From contig NW_006920876.1 of assembly GCF_000417875.1 (NCBI RefSeq), positions 536,678-600,677 of the forward strand: a DNA stretch of 64,000 bases, read 5' to 3'. The stretch's first letter is position 1. Each line of letters starts with the position of its first letter. Made by a program: the position numbers and the translations under genes. Origin of the DNA: Pseudozyma flocculosa PF-1 (lineage: Eukaryota; Basidiomycota; Ustilaginomycetes; Ustilaginales; Ustilaginaceae). A model generated the notes under the pieces. That model was not told the origin of the DNA. It did no database searches and saw only the letters and a list, made by a program, of their open reading frames with translations. Positions 52,883 to 64,000 of the stretch are shown here, piece by piece.

Positions 52883-53907
52883 TGACCAAGAAGAGGAGAA
52901 ACGGCGGGTAAGTGTTCCATCTCTCGCTGCGGAACAGGAACAGCAGTCAGCCAGCCAGCCAGCCAGTCAGCCGCCTTCAGCGAGTGGCGAGTGACCTCTG
53001 CTACGCAAGACAGCACCAACGAACTGCTACGTCGATGGTCGCCCTGCTCCGATCAGCGTTCGCTCTCTCGATCAACCTCGACATCGATACCCTCGACTTT
53101 GGGCCGGCTCCTCTTCACCTGTCATCCCGCCTTGTCCGACCTGCTCGAAGTTAAATCCGGCTCCGCAGCTAGCCATTCGTTGGCCGCATGTCTACGACGA
53201 CATGCTCGGATCTGGCCTTCTCGACTTCACGAAGACGCTGCTGAATTGCCGATCTGTCGATAACGGGCGGACTCGTTCGCGATCTACGACGCCTTCGACC
53301 GCGTCGACTAGCGACTGGCTGATTGCTGCTGCTGCTGCTGTCCGCTGCGATCACAACATATCCATCCCCTGCCCGCTCATCTCTGACGCTCCTACGCTTC
53401 CGCACCGCACTCTACACCTGACTTCCCTGACCACAGCCGCAACAAGCACGGACGTGGCCACGTCGCCTTTGTGCGCTGCTCCAACTGCTCGCGTGCCGTC
53501 CCCAAGGACAAGGCCATCAAGCGATTCACCGTCCGCAACATTGTTGAGGCCGCCGCTGTCCGTGACCTGTCCGAGGCCTCGGTCTACCAGGGTGAGTTGC
53601 TGCCGGTTGTCGAGTTCCATCGATGCCAGCGCAGAGGAGGAGTTGCGATCTGACCACTCCCTGGACGTTGCTCTCCCTTGCCTGGCCTTCTCCTCGACCC
53701 TCTGCAGAGTACGTCCTCCCCAAGCTCTACATCAAGATCGCATACTGCGTCTCGTGCGCCATCCACGCCCACGTCGTCCGTGTCCGATCGCGTGAGGGCC
53801 GCAGGAACCGTGCCCCGCCGCCGCGCGTCCGCTACAACAAGGACGGCAAGAAGGTCAACCCGGCCGTCGCCCAGGTCCAGGGCGCCGGTGCCGCTGCCCG
53901 CTCCTAA
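52883..53907 (+). CDS. RPS26: 40S ribosomal protein S26 (eS26)
   Basis: Three exons: 52883-52908, 53437-53591, 53708-53907; 126 residues. Start [18 protein letters not shown], a zinc-binding site from CSNC (23/26) and CVSC (74/77), then the basic tail [17 protein letters not shown] and an Ala/Gly-rich end. eS26 lies at the mRNA exit channel of the small ribosomal subunit. The 528-nt first intron after nine codons is typical of ribosomal protein genes. Length and motifs match the family throughout. Confidence 0.98.
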
Positions 53908-54221
53908 GCCGCTCCCGCTCGCTTGTAGTAAATCCTGAACGCACCTAAGCACCTACGCACGCACACACCCAAAAATGCAATCTTGCAGCCTCGCGAGGTC
54001 GCCATGCCTTGACAAAGCACGATGGGCCAATCAGCTCGTGCTGCCCGTGTATCTCCTCGGCGTCTGTTCGCGATGTCCCTCTCGTCCCACCGCTCGCTGG
54101 CGGAGGCAGCTGACTGCGATCGACGTGCTGGCCCGAAGGCTCAGTGAGTCACACTGACAATTCCCGGTCCTGAGAGGATTCAGATGGCTACGGATTGCTG
54201 TGCTGGAACCTGCCTCCCTGC
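53908..54221. other. Convergent 3' ends of RPS26 and the membrane-protein gene
   Basis: A 314-bp spacer with no gene visible; it should contain both poly(A) sites. Confidence 0.45.
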
Positions 54222-55169
54222 CTACCAAGGCGTTGATGGGCCGGCCATCGAGGTGAGCATGTCAACGCTGGCTCTGGTCGCCTGACGAGTCTGGTCGTGA
54301 AGAAAGGCGAGGGTGTGTCTGAAGCGCACGACGACGTAGGCGTGCAGCGCGAGGGCGAGGATCCACGCGGTGCAGATGGCGAGCAGGCCGAAGCCGTACG
54401 CGTCCTTCCACTCGACCCTCGCCCCGCGCGCATCCCAGTCTTGAGGCGTCGTGGGATCGGTAAAGGTGAGGGTGGCGAGGAAGACGGCCGCGGCGCTGCA
54501 GATGATCTCCGTGTAGCCCAGCAGGTAGTAGGCCAGGTCTCGACCTCCCCCTCCCTCCCCTGCTGCCGAGGAGGGAGAGGGGAACGCGGTAAAGCTGTGC
54601 GAAGACAGGGCGGACTGGATCTTGAGGTCCGACACCGCCGGCGCCGTCGTCATCGTCGTTGGTCGTCTCGTCGTGCCCTCGTACTTGCTCCTCGCGGCAT
54701 CGTAGCGCGAGACACCGACGTTGGGGGGATGCGAGGATGTGGCGACAGGCGGGAGGGTGGGGAGCGAGGAGACGGCGACGGTAGCAGTGACCTTGTGGCA
54801 ACTGACGCTCCCCGTCAGACCCGTGAGGGTGGTCAGGGCGCCGCGGAAGTAGACGGTCCAGCTCGCATCGATCCAGCGTAGGCGTGGGACGACGAGGAGG
54901 ACCAGGATGGCGATCAGGCAGAATACACCGCCGACGTGTCCCACGAGGAGGATGAGCGCCTTGGACGTCGCGCCGATATCGGCACCGGCACCCGCTTCGT
55001 TGCCTTCGACAATTGTCGCGCCTGCCGTATCGGCTCTCGGGCGCGTCCTCGCCCCGCTGAAACTCTGCTTGCGCTGTGGGATAGACGGTCCGCCGCGTCC
55101 GTCTTGATCGCCCGTATCGAAGTCTGTCGAGAGCCGAGTGTAGTGTCGAATGGCTAGGGGTCCGGGCAT
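54222..55169 (-). CDS. Predicted membrane protein with about three transmembrane segments
   Basis: Intronless, 315 residues. The first 65 residues are polar. Hydrophobic segments are seen at about 70-94 (ALILLVGHVGGVFCLIAILV), 222-245 (YYLLGYTEIICSAAAVFLA) and 263-285 (YGFGLLAICTAWILALALHA). A long Ser/Thr-rich loop lies between the first two, and the C-terminus is short and polar. The arrangement loosely recalls fungal plasma-membrane proteins of the SUR7/PalI kind, but I see no signature that proves it. The frame is open upstream to about 55562 without recognisable sequence, so the ATG at 55169 is preferred. Confidence 0.6.
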   Translation of the reverse strand: MPGPLAIRHYTRLSTDFDTGDQDGRGGPSIPQRKQSFSGARTRPRADTAGATIVEGNEAGAGADIGATSKALILLVGHVGGVFCLIAILVLLVVPRLRWIDASWTVYFRGALTTLTGLTGSVSCHKVTATVAVSSLPTLPPVATSSHPPNVGVSRYDAARSKYEGTTRRPTTMTTAPAVSDLKIQSALSSHSFTAFPSPSSAAGEGGGGRDLAYYLLGYTEIICSAAAVFLATLTFTDPTTPQDWDARGARVEWKDAYGFGLLAICTAWILALALHAYVVVRFRHTLAFLHDQTRQATRASVDMLTSMAGPSTPW

Positions 55170-55678
55170 TCTCCTGTCGCTTCTCGAGAGCTGCAGCAGA
55201 CAGCGTGGCGGCGCGAGGGGCGGCAAGAGGGTGTGCGTGTGCGCGACAACGGAGATGGGGCTGGCCAAGGTGCGCGACAAATAAGGCGGCGGCGAGTGGT
55301 GGGAAGGAGTCAAGGAGGTGCTGGAAGGACGATGTCTTCGATCCTCCCCCCAACGTCTGTAGTGAAGGGCCAGCCATCCATACTCAAGGATACCGCTCGA
55401 CGGCGGTGGCAAAGCTCGTGGTCGTCGAATGGAACCTCGCTCAACGTTTGTCCAGGCTCCGCTCCGCCCGCGCTCAGCGTGGCGGAGCGCGAATCTCGAC
55501 GGGGCTGCGCGCCTACTGACTTTTTGCCTCGGCCAGGGCCTGCCAGACGTCGTCTCGCACACGCAAGCGCCACCTTCGCTCTCTGCACTGCACCCGCCCC
55601 CTCAGCTCTCAAAAGCATCTTTGCAATTCCTCGAGGACAACCGGGATACTATGGCGGCGAGCTGCAGCCAGCGGCGCC
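55170..55678. other. Spacer between CFT1 end and the membrane-protein start
   Basis: About 500 bp holding the 3' flank of CFT1 and the promoter of the membrane-protein gene, both on the - strand. No extra gene is supported. Confidence 0.5.
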
Positions 55679-58600
55679 CTACATGCTCTCGAAGCCAGCG
55701 CGCAGCTTGACAAGGTCGAGCAGGATGAGGTCCGCCCTCTTTGCCTCGCGCTTCCGTCTTCGCTGCTCGTCCCTCTCCTGCCGCCTGCGCTCGACCTCTT
55801 CGTCATCTGCGTCGCCCATTCCCTCGTCTCCAGCCTCTGCATCGGCGTCGTGCGGCTCGTCCAGCCCATTGAACAGGCCAGACAGCGTACCGACCGCCTC
55901 GAGCATCTTGGGACGCGGCAGCGACGCGAATACCGAGACCAGCCGGCCGTCGAGGATCCCTTTGACCAGCGGTCGCGACACAGAGTCGTTTCGCACGGCT
56001 CTGTGGTGGGTAGAGGGAAGCCAGAAGGCGAGGCGATGCGATCAGTTGTGTGCTCGGATGCGAGGACTGCCATCGACTTGCCCAGTCGACTCACCGGAAT
56101 CCCCTCGGGTTGAGCGCGGCAAAGTGCCGCACCGTTCGCACCAGCTGGCCCTGCAGCAGCTGCAGGCGCTTAACAACCGCCTCGTCGACGGCACACAGCG
56201 TCTCGATGGAGCCGTTGTTCATCGCTGCAGAGCAAGGCGGAACATGGAATTCGACAGTGCGTCAGCCGAGCCGGTCTCCAAGGTCCAAACTGAGCACAAC
56301 GCGGCCAGGGCCACTCACCATAGATGACCTTTGAGCGCACCGACTCGGCGCCGCGCCGCTCGTGCCTCGACAGCCACCGTCCCTTGACCGTGTAGCTGGC
56401 CACGGCCTCGGACGCAGCCGACTGGAACTCGGTCTTGAGCAGCAGCCTCTGCCCGCCCATGCTGCTCGCCACCATGGGCGCGTACTCAAACATCCGGTAC
56501 ACGCCCTCTTTGCCGCCCAGCGCACCGCCCCCCGCCGCGCTCGTCGAGACGAGCGAGAGCCGGTCCCGGTTGACGACAAAGTTGCCCGTTGTCGCGTACT
56601 GCTCGACGTGATCCTTGCCCAGGACGACAAACTTGTACGGATCCTCCTGGAAACCGACGAACCACAGGCTCTTCTTCATGTCGCTGAGCAGAATGAAGTT
56701 TTTGAGCACCCGGATTGACGTCACGTAGAAGGCCAGGTCCATGAAGGCGATCGAGATGAGCCACTCTTCCTTTTCCAGTGCGCGGACGTAGAGCTGCAGT
56801 GGCAGGGGCGCAAGAATGGGAAAGACCGCCTCGTCAGTATCCGCTGCTGCGTGGTCGATGAAGCGAGTGCTCTACGCAGCGCGGTCGGCGGCGCAAGTCC
56901 TCACCTTCTGCCCCGAGGTCGAGATGATGAAGCCGTTGATGTCGGCAATGGCCGTGACGGGCGCCTTGGAGTCGTCCTTGCACAGCAGCTTGAGCCGGAA
57001 GCGGCTGGTGGGATCGGCTGCATCCGGCACCACCTCGATGATGTCGAACAAATAGGTCTGCCCGACAGGGCGACGTGGTTTGGGGCGATGGAGCCGTTAT
57101 CAGCCCTGCTCCACGCGCTGGGCCGATCTGGAAGACAGGAGGGCACTCACCGATCCCTTCGCCGCACGGTCTTCCCCTTGGTAGACGGTCGTGCCGGCCG
57201 CGATAAACTTCTTGCGCCCGCCCGGCACGCTCGGCGAATCGAGTGTGACGAGTTCGAGACAGACGACCGTCTCGTTGGCCTCAAACTCCCACCTATGAGC
57301 ACGTGCAAACCCGATAAAGGTCAGCATCGGTCTTCCAGCCATTGCGCCGGCGCCTGCTGCGGCACTCACCCATGGACCGGCTCGTTCTTGTCCTCGTCCG
57401 TGAAGAGCTCCAAAGCGCCGTGCTGCGAGTATGTGGGCGTCTTGTCGTCTGGCGCAGGGCGGTGCGTCGACATGCGGAGGAAAACACCTCAGAGTCAGCC
57501 GGACAGCGACCAGGAGCGCCGCGCGGAGAGGTCGAAGCCACTCACCTGCGGGGTTCGTGACCGGCTCGTTGTCCTCGTCATACAGGACAAACTGCTGCTC
57601 GTTGACGGACGCAGCCACGATGCAGCGCGTGGCGTCGTGCGAGACGACCTTCGTGTAAGATCTCCCTGTCTCGAAGGTCTGGTAGGTCCAATCTCCTCCA
57701 AGGCTCCGGCCACGATCGAACTCGGAGATGTAAACCTGAGAAATGGCGCAACACTCGAGGTCAGTGGTTCGCTGACATCAGATGGTAACGGCGAGCTTCG
57801 GCGGCATACTCACTGATCCGTCGACGCAAGCGGCGTGGTCGTTGCCGCCGTCCAGACCGAGCCAGCACAGGTCGTCCGGAGCGGAGCTGGCGTCGCAGTC
57901 GACCAGCTGGAGGCCGTCCTTGCGAGAGCTGCAGAGCCAGCTGGTCGAAGATGTGTTGCCGCCGCCGAGCACCGCCACTGCATCCTGCTGGCCGCTCCGC
58001 CAGCCGAAAGGCTTCAAGGCGGGGCCGTCCTGGTTGCCGCGGCCGGTGCCATTGGCGTAGGCCGACCTGTCGCGAGTCGGCCGCGACGAGGCCGAGAGGA
58101 CACGGGAGAAGACCTTGTTGAAGCCAAGGGAGAGCAGATCCGATTCATCGCCGACTTTGGCCGTCGAGCTCTGTCCGCGGTCGTGGTAGCGGTTCGCCTC
58201 GTAGGCCAGCAGGAGGTTGTTGCCGGTGACGACGACGATGTGCGCCACATCATCAAGATGGCAGAGCCGGGCTTCAAGGACCGGCACCGCCTGCTCCGGT
58301 GTCAGGCGATAGGGCCGCTCGACGTCCAAGTCGAGCCGATCGGCGAGCGCCGGCAGTCCGAAAGACCTCCACCGCAGCCTCAGATCTGGCAAAGAGTAGA
58401 TCTCGCAGACGGCTTCGGTATCGAGCACGAACAGATACGCGTTTGCGGGCGTAGCGGAGGACGTGTCTGTCGTGGGGTTCGCCGCAGGTCCGGAGGTACG
58501 AGCCTCACCGTCCGGCTTCGAAGACTGCACTGCGTGCGCCTCGCCCATGTCGTCGTCGTCGTCGTCGCCGTAGTCTATCTCGTCGGCGTCATCCTGCGGC

Positions 58601-61349
58601 TGCGACTTTGGCTTCTTGGCGCTGGTCGCGGCAGGGGCGGAGTCTTTCGCGGATCCCTTGGTCGAGATCCCGTTCGGAACAGCACTCCCAATCTCGGTCA
58701 TCGGCGTCAAGCACCCGTATCTGTCGCGGAAGACGTTGATGCAGGCGCCATGCTTTCCCTGCAGCAGGAGTCGAGTCGAGCCATTCGTCAGCAAAGATAT
58801 CCGCGTGGCAGCATCCAGCTGTGCTCAATATCAGTCTCGTGCTCACCTCGAGTTCAGCAGGCAACGCCAGTGGACTAAACTGACGGGCGTCGTCATCATA
58901 CGCGAACAGGCGGAAGGAGCCATCCGACAGTTGCACAGAGGCGTACTCGTCCTCGTCGATGCTTCCGGTGACGACATCTGCCTCGTCGATTGCCACCGTC
59001 TGCACATCAGAGCCATCTGATAAGGCCGCATTCCCGGACGAGTCGGAATCAGCATCTGTCCCGTTGCGGTCGCGGCTTCTTCAGCCGCCGACTCACCTGC
59101 TTCGAGGACATGCAGCCCGGACGCTGTGATCCTCGCCCAGCGTGCGCCGGCACCGCGGAGCGGACCGGCGGCGAGCGTGCGCCCGGGAAGTTCTCGGAGA
59201 TCGACGCTGCTGCCGTCGCGATCGAGCTGGACGAGCTCGGAAACGTCCTCGTCTTCGGCGCTGCAGAGAAGGCTTGCTCGTCGGTCTTGAGCAGACACAG
59301 CGGCATCCTGCAGCATCCCGACGCTCCAGATGCTCTCCGATGGCCTCGTGTCCAAGCGCCGCTTCTTCCGCGGCGCCAAGGTCGACTCAAAGTAGGTCAA
59401 CCCAGCTCCAGTGCCGAAGCCGGTGCACGCAACAATCTGCTTGCGGCTACCAGAGCTCTCGCCATCGTCGAAAGCCGCCTGCCTGGTTGACAGATGCAGG
59501 ATGGGGCCGTGGGCGGCGAGGCTGTCGATAGGCGTCAGCCGCAACACCTGCTTGAAGGCGGCGCTCGAGGAAGACACCTCGGCCTTGGCGTCGAGCTTGC
59601 CAGAGTCGCCGTAGAGGTCTAGGGGCCGACGTCGTTGATGAGAGGTTGGCGAGCGGGTCGGGGAGGTGGTCAGCTCGCAGTTCACACCGCGTCAGCCGGT
59701 TCCGTCCGGCTCTCGAAGCAGGCAGCTTACCATCGTCCAGATCGAGGTCCATCTCGTCTGCGGCCTTGTCGTGCTCCTCGTCCTTGACACCAGCCTCGGC
59801 TTCGCCCCTGTCGATGCGCTTGTTGGCTTTGGCACAGCGGAAGAGGGTGGATTCCCCGACCATCGACGCGTTGAACAGGAAAGGCTGTTCTGTGGGCAGC
59901 ACGAGGGACACGCTCGGCGCCGCTGCCTGCACGTTGACCTCGTCGTCTCCTCCCTCGGTCGTCGATGGAGCAGTGATCCTCTCGAGCCTGATGCCTCCGA
60001 CGCTCCTACCGTCCATGAGGCAGGAAAACTTGCAGAACGTGCCGTCTCGGAGAGTGAGGATGCCCTCGGTCGCGTCGACAAAGACGAGCTGGGATCCATG
60101 CAGGTCGATCACGCCCTCGACCTCGCACGTCGACTCGGCCGCCGTCGCGCCCGACATGAGCGGCGCCCAGTCGTTGATGGCCGTCGCCACCGCCCTGCCG
60201 CTCTGGTCGACGTGGAGGATGGACGAGGTGCCGACCACCATGACGCCGCCTAGCTTTGCGGGGCAAGAGACGAGGTAGAGGCAATCGTAGGGGAGGTCGG
60301 TGCTTGTGGTCAGGATGGGGTGGACAGTTTGCAGACCTGCATCGCCGTCGACTCCTCCACCGACGCCAGCCACCTGTCCGGCCATCGACGCGGTGAGATC
60401 CAGCGTGAAGATGTAGACGGTGTGGGTGTCCTTGGTCAGCTTGAGTCGGCTGTCAGCGTCGACCGGTGGCAGGCAGGGCGGGACAGGTAAGGGGTGTCAG
60501 CCAGGTCCATTGTTCGCGCGATGACTGCTGCCTCGACATGGCTGATCGAGAGCGCACTTACCCAGTCCACGTCCGCGGCTGCTCAAAGAGGATCGCGACG
60601 GTGGGCTTCTGAAATCCGGGCAGGAAGCAGAAGTCCTTTACGTCTCTGATCTTTGCGTCGACCTCTTGGAAGGCGAGGACAAACGAGGGCGAGTAGGGGA
60701 GGGTCTCGATGGGGTCGACGTCGACGCCGTCGGTGCCCTGATCGATGTCGTAGAAGTCGAGGTCGGACATGTCCTGGTAAAAGGGGAGCACCGCGATGGC
60801 GTCCTGGGGCAGCAGCAGGGCTGCACAGCGCGACGCCGGGTCGACGGCGAGGGTCTGGTTGAAGGTCGAGGGTAATCCCTGCGAGAGCTGTGGTGCCCTC
60901 TCGTAGGTGTGGATCGAGACAGTTTCCAGATCGCTGGTGCGGTCCGACCACTCGAGCAGGGCCAGCTTTGCGTCCTTGAACGAGACGAGCAGCCTCTGGC
61001 GACCGTCGGCCTCGGTCTCGGGCGTCGAGACCGACTGCAGCCCGGTGATGCTGCCAAAGATGCGGTGCTCGCGGACGAGAAAGAGGCGGGCACCGTCTGC
61101 GTCTTGGAGGGCAGCATCGGACGACGCCGACGGGGTCTGCTGGCGCACGTCGTAGATCCGCAGCAGGTCATCTCTGGCGGTCACGAGCTGGCAGAGCGGC
61201 TGGCCGCGGTGGGCCAGCCATGGCTTGATGGCAGCGGCGGCAGCGGCAGCGGCACCGGACCGAGCCGGTAGCGGCGAGGATAGCGCGAGGCAAACGGCGT
61301 GGGAGATGCCGCTGGGCGGAAGCTGCTGCGAGTGAAACGCGCTCGTCAT
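55679..61349 (-). CDS. CFT1: CFT1/CPSF160, large subunit of the cleavage and polyadenylation factor
   Basis: Twelve exons in transcript order: 61349-60562, 60449-59731, 59618-59097, 59016-58847, 58818-57814, 57735-57546, 57448-57370, 57292-57151, 57057-56905, 56793-56319, 56224-56095, 56000-55679; 1564 residues. N-terminal family blocks: LLRIYDV, LLVSFKDAKLALLEW, CAALLLPQDAIAVLPF, and FQKPTVAILFEQPRTWTGRL. C-terminal blocks: ANETVVCLELVTLDS, FIAAGTTVYQGED, GRITDITYLFDIIEVVP-like region, APVTAIADINGFIISTSGQKLYV, MKKSLWFVGFQEDPYKFVVLGKD, LQLLQGQLVRTVRHFAALNPRGFR. CFT1 is a beta-propeller scaffold that helps recognise the poly(A) signal in pre-mRNA 3'-end processing. Asp-rich and Arg/Glu-rich low-complexity inserts are lineage-specific. 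Confidence 0.95.
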
Positions 61350-62202
61350 GGTCAGGCGTCGGATGGGCCGCGCTCGGTTGGCTTCGTGCTCGGCGAGCCA
61401 GACAAAGGTCGGATGGGCCGGACCAGGTCTGGTCTAGCGTGTCGGCAGCCCCGTCGAGGCTGTCACCCTGGGTCCTGGCGCTTGCCCTCGTGGTCTTGCA
61501 GCGACAGCCGCGGCCAGTAGTCTGCTCTATTCTGTCCGGGGAGAAGTTGAGGAGCCAAGGAGCAGGAGAGCGGACGCCATCAACCGCACCCTGGAGTGAA
61601 GATTGACGGATGTTCGAGGTGAGGGCCAAAGGGTCAATCTGGTGCTGATGGCGATGGCAATGGCAGTGACGATGGCGATGGCGATGGCGATGGCGATGGC
61701 GATGGCGATGGCGATGGCGATGGCGATGGCGATGGCGATGGCGATGGCGATGGCGATGGCGATGGCGGAGATGGTGACCGAGTCTAGGGCCAGGGAGCAG
61801 ACGAGGGTCGGGGAAGAAGCCAAGGTGTTGGTTGGTCGGATCGCCCGGGTCCCATCTCGGCAGTCGGAAGCAGAAGTCACGGAGGGGCGTCAGTGCGCTC
61901 CAGCAGGCAGCGGCGGCGGCGGCAAGCAGCGGCAGCGCCGGCCAGGTTTTCTTCGCGTGGTCGCCCTCTCTTCTTTTGGTCGGTCGCGAGCCGGGACGGA
62001 AACTCCACAACCCCACCTTTGGCCTCTCTGCCGCTCGCCTTCCTTCCCTGCCTGTCACTCGTCTCATCGTCGCCTCGCCTCGATCAAGCTCGCCACCCTC
62101 TACGACTCTGGCCCAACCAGACATCAACCGTGGTCGCACACTCGATCATCGAGCTGTGGGTCCAACGAGTCCATCTTTGCGCCCCGCGCCCTGCGATCCG
62201 AC
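61350..62202. promoter_or_regulatory. Divergent promoter region of CFT1 and the WW-domain gene
   Basis: About 850 bp between two outward-facing starts, dominated by a hexanucleotide repeat at 61671-61767. The WW gene's frame is open through this whole stretch (see that entry), but it has no conserved sequence. Confidence 0.5.
61671..61767. repeat. (GCGATG)n hexanucleotide repeat
   Basis: About 16 perfect units of GCGATG in the divergent promoter between CFT1 and the WW gene. The period is a multiple of three, so it reads as Met-Ala repeats in one frame and Ile-Ala on the other strand. Confidence 0.95.
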
Positions 62203-64000
62203 ATGTTCGCCGACGACGAGGCCATCGACTACGGCGACGACGACGTCCAGCTCGTCCAGCAGCAAGAGCAGCCGCAAAAGCCGGCTACTGCAGACGATGC
62301 GGCACAGATCGCCAATGCGCACGACAACGGCGCACACGATGCCGCAACAGCTGCTGCCACCAACGACACCGGCAGCATCACCGAGGCCGACGATCCGACC
62401 CTGCCCCCTGGCTGGAAGGCTATCCAGTCCAGGTCGGCGGGCGGCGAGTGCTACTACTACAACAGCACCACCGGAGAGAGCACCTGGGACAAGCCCACCC
62501 AGCCTGCCTATGACCTGGCGCCCTCAGAGGCATCGTCAGCAATAGCAGCCTCATCGGCGCAGGACCCTGGTCACCAAGCACCACTTCAGCACGCTGCGAC
62601 CGAAGCCACCGTCGAGCTTCATGATGAGGCGAGGGACGTCGAAAACAACGCCGCCCTACAGACGGGTCAGAATGGTGACGCTCCTCCGCACGCAGGGGCG
62701 CACCATTCCGCGCCCGTCGACCAGCAGCACGCAGCTGGACAAGCAGCGCAGGCAGAGCCGGTGCTGGACAGCAGCACACGAGCCCCCTCAGCAGCGGCCG
62801 ACGTGGCTGACGACAGCTTGAGGGCACCGTCGCGCTGGGAGGACGAGCGCACCGAGGACCAAGGGTCGAACCAACCACCCCATCACAGTGAGCATCCTCC
62901 GGCCGGTATCCCGCGTTGCCGCCCCTACTCGGCCAAGCGCTGCCATTCTCAGGTAGCACGGCGACTGCTTGAAGGCGACTCGCGGCAGTATCATCGCCTT
63001 CGGAACCAGCGATACCGCAGCTCGCGGCTTGCTGTTGCGACGCTTAGCTCGACGCCATCATCGCTGCCGCTCGGCGGCGCGATCAGCTGATCGCTAGTCA
63101 TCGCGAGTCGGGCGGCAACCGCTGTCTTCGGTCTGGATTGTGCCATCCGCGCAGGCTGGAGCGCGGAACCTCGCTCGTTTCGCGAAAGCGCAGCCTGGCG
63201 CGTTCGGCTCCGCGCTCCAGCAGTCTGCTAGCACCCTTTGGCGCAGGCGGTCCACTCGGAGCAACAATACTCACACCACCCTCGACTCGGTACCGGCCCT
63301 CGTCTGCACTTTCAAACGCACCAGAACGACGCAGAGATGCGCGCAGGGAAGAGCGAGAGCGTGCGCCGCAAGGCATCACAATCCGAGGCAGCGCAGCTTC
63401 GGCTGCCTCGGCCAACGCCTCCCAGGACCGCGCCGCAAGGCTCGAGACGCGCACAGGCGATGTCGCCAAGACGCCCACTGGACCCAAGTCGATGCTCACT
63501 GGCGGCGCAGAGCCAGACATGTGGCCGCCTCCGGGCAAACGGCGACGCAGAGCGAGCGAAGAACGGGCGCTGCAGCCGCAGGGCGACGCTGGCTGGAGAT
63601 CCAGGGGCGTCGACCGCTCCACGAGGGACGAATCAGCCGAAGCCGGGCCAGCTGGTACCGCGGTGCGTAACGGGGCTGAGGCTCGGCCCTCTCCGGCAGC
63701 TACGGTCCTCGTCGCGCACGTCCCGCTGAACCTCGCCTCTTTTCCTCGATCCTTTGTTGAGCAGGCCGAGGTCGAGCGACCGCATGCCAACGACACAGTC
63801 GCAGCCGCCTACGCGTCCAGAAACAAGGCTAGAGCCCGTGCTTCGACGCCTCCGGACGGTCCGCCGCCGTCCGCATGGCCAACTGCGGAATACGGCGGCG
63901 AGCGCGGTGGCCCCGGTGGCGGCCGCCGACGTGGCGCGCGCCCGCTGAGACCTCCGCGACCGCCGTCGCCGGACTGCTACCGACCGGCCGAAGAAGCCGC
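62203..64000 (+). CDS. WW-domain protein, runs off the right edge
   Basis: Exon 1 is 62203-62887 and starts MFADDEAIDYGDDD. It has one WW domain (LPPGWKAIQSRSAGG..YYYNSTTGESTWDKP) with both signature Trp residues at about residues 70 and 93, then an Ala/Gln/His-rich linker. A GTGAGC donor follows. A long open frame on the + strand from about 63232 to the window end (PFGAGGPLGA, WPPPGKRRRRASEE, an RGGPGGGRRRG stretch, DCYRPAEEA) fits in phase through an acceptor TAG at 63229-63231, giving a 344-nt intron. That junction is tentative. WW domains bind Pro-rich ligands; the Arg/Gly-rich tail suggests an RNA-related role, but I cannot name the gene. The frame is also open upstream to about 61603 through the GCGATG repeat; the ATG at 62203 is preferred because the sequence becomes protein-like there. 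Confidence 0.65.

Noticed and set aside
61168..62139. - strand frame with His-Arg repeats
   Set aside because: Reads the GCGATG microsatellite and the CFT1 5' end in a wrong frame.

Overview
The window reads as nuclear DNA of a GC-rich fungus, most likely a smut-type basidiomycete (Ustilaginomycotina). The reasons are compact genes with many short introns starting GTGAGT/GTAAGT, proteins full of low-complexity Ser/Ala/Gln/Asp inserts, tRNA genes with introns just 3' of the anticodon, and a fully eukaryotic gene set (SUB2, CFT1, TRL1, RPS26, prefoldin, ETF-QO, arginase). The lineage is inferred from style; no database was searched. All splice sites were read by eye; for the multi-exon genes without a gap or break the summed exon lengths divide by three.

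Layout. 1-12.1 kb: three membrane-traffic genes: a FYVE/Rabenosyn-type protein (PEP7/VAC1-like), a SAC-family phosphoinositide phosphatase and a TBC (Rab-GAP-like) protein. The SAC gene is broken. Its N-terminus and catalytic CX5RT motif lie on the + strand (4831-7662). The rest of its SAC domain plus an hSac2 domain lie immediately downstream on the - strand (about 9794-7986), as if the 3' half had been inverted. Both ends of the flipped piece carry the same 10-bp word, centred on TGATCA. 12.1-15.2 kb: no recognisable gene. 15.2-16.1 kb: a secreted protein with two expansin/RlpA-like modules. 17.5-19.5 kb: mitochondrial ETF-ubiquinone oxidoreductase. 19.96-20.38 kb: two intron-containing tRNAs, Thr(AGT) and Gly(TCC). 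20.4-24.2 kb: a second gene-poor stretch. 24.2-28.5 kb: a 1422-residue protein with a split Ecl1-type Cys motif. 29.4-30.5 kb: a divergent mitochondrial-carrier-like protein. 30.7-34.1 kb (-): tRNA ligase TRL1, interrupted by a 93-N assembly gap. 34.6-35.4 kb: prefoldin subunit 6. 36.2-38.6 kb: a RING protein with an acidic tail. 39.1-40.2 kb (-): arginase. 41.1-43.5 kb: the DECD-box helicase SUB2/UAP56. 44.2-45.3 kb: a methyltransferase of the eEF1A-lysine type. 45.4-51.2 kb (-): a 1903-residue disordered protein of unknown function. 52.9-53.9 kb: RPS26. 54.2-55.2 kb (-): a three-segment membrane protein. 55.7-61.3 kb (-): CFT1/CPSF160 in 12 exons. 62.2 kb to the right edge: a WW-domain protein that runs out of the window.

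Functional threads: the first 12 kb gathers endosomal phosphoinositide and Rab functions. RNA metabolism recurs further on: TRL1 joins tRNA exons and two intron-bearing tRNAs lie 10 kb away, SUB2 acts in splicing and export, and CFT1 acts in 3'-end formation. No CRISPR array, prokaryotic operon, virus or intact transposon was recognised. The strongest candidate for something unusual is the bipartite SAC phosphatase locus.
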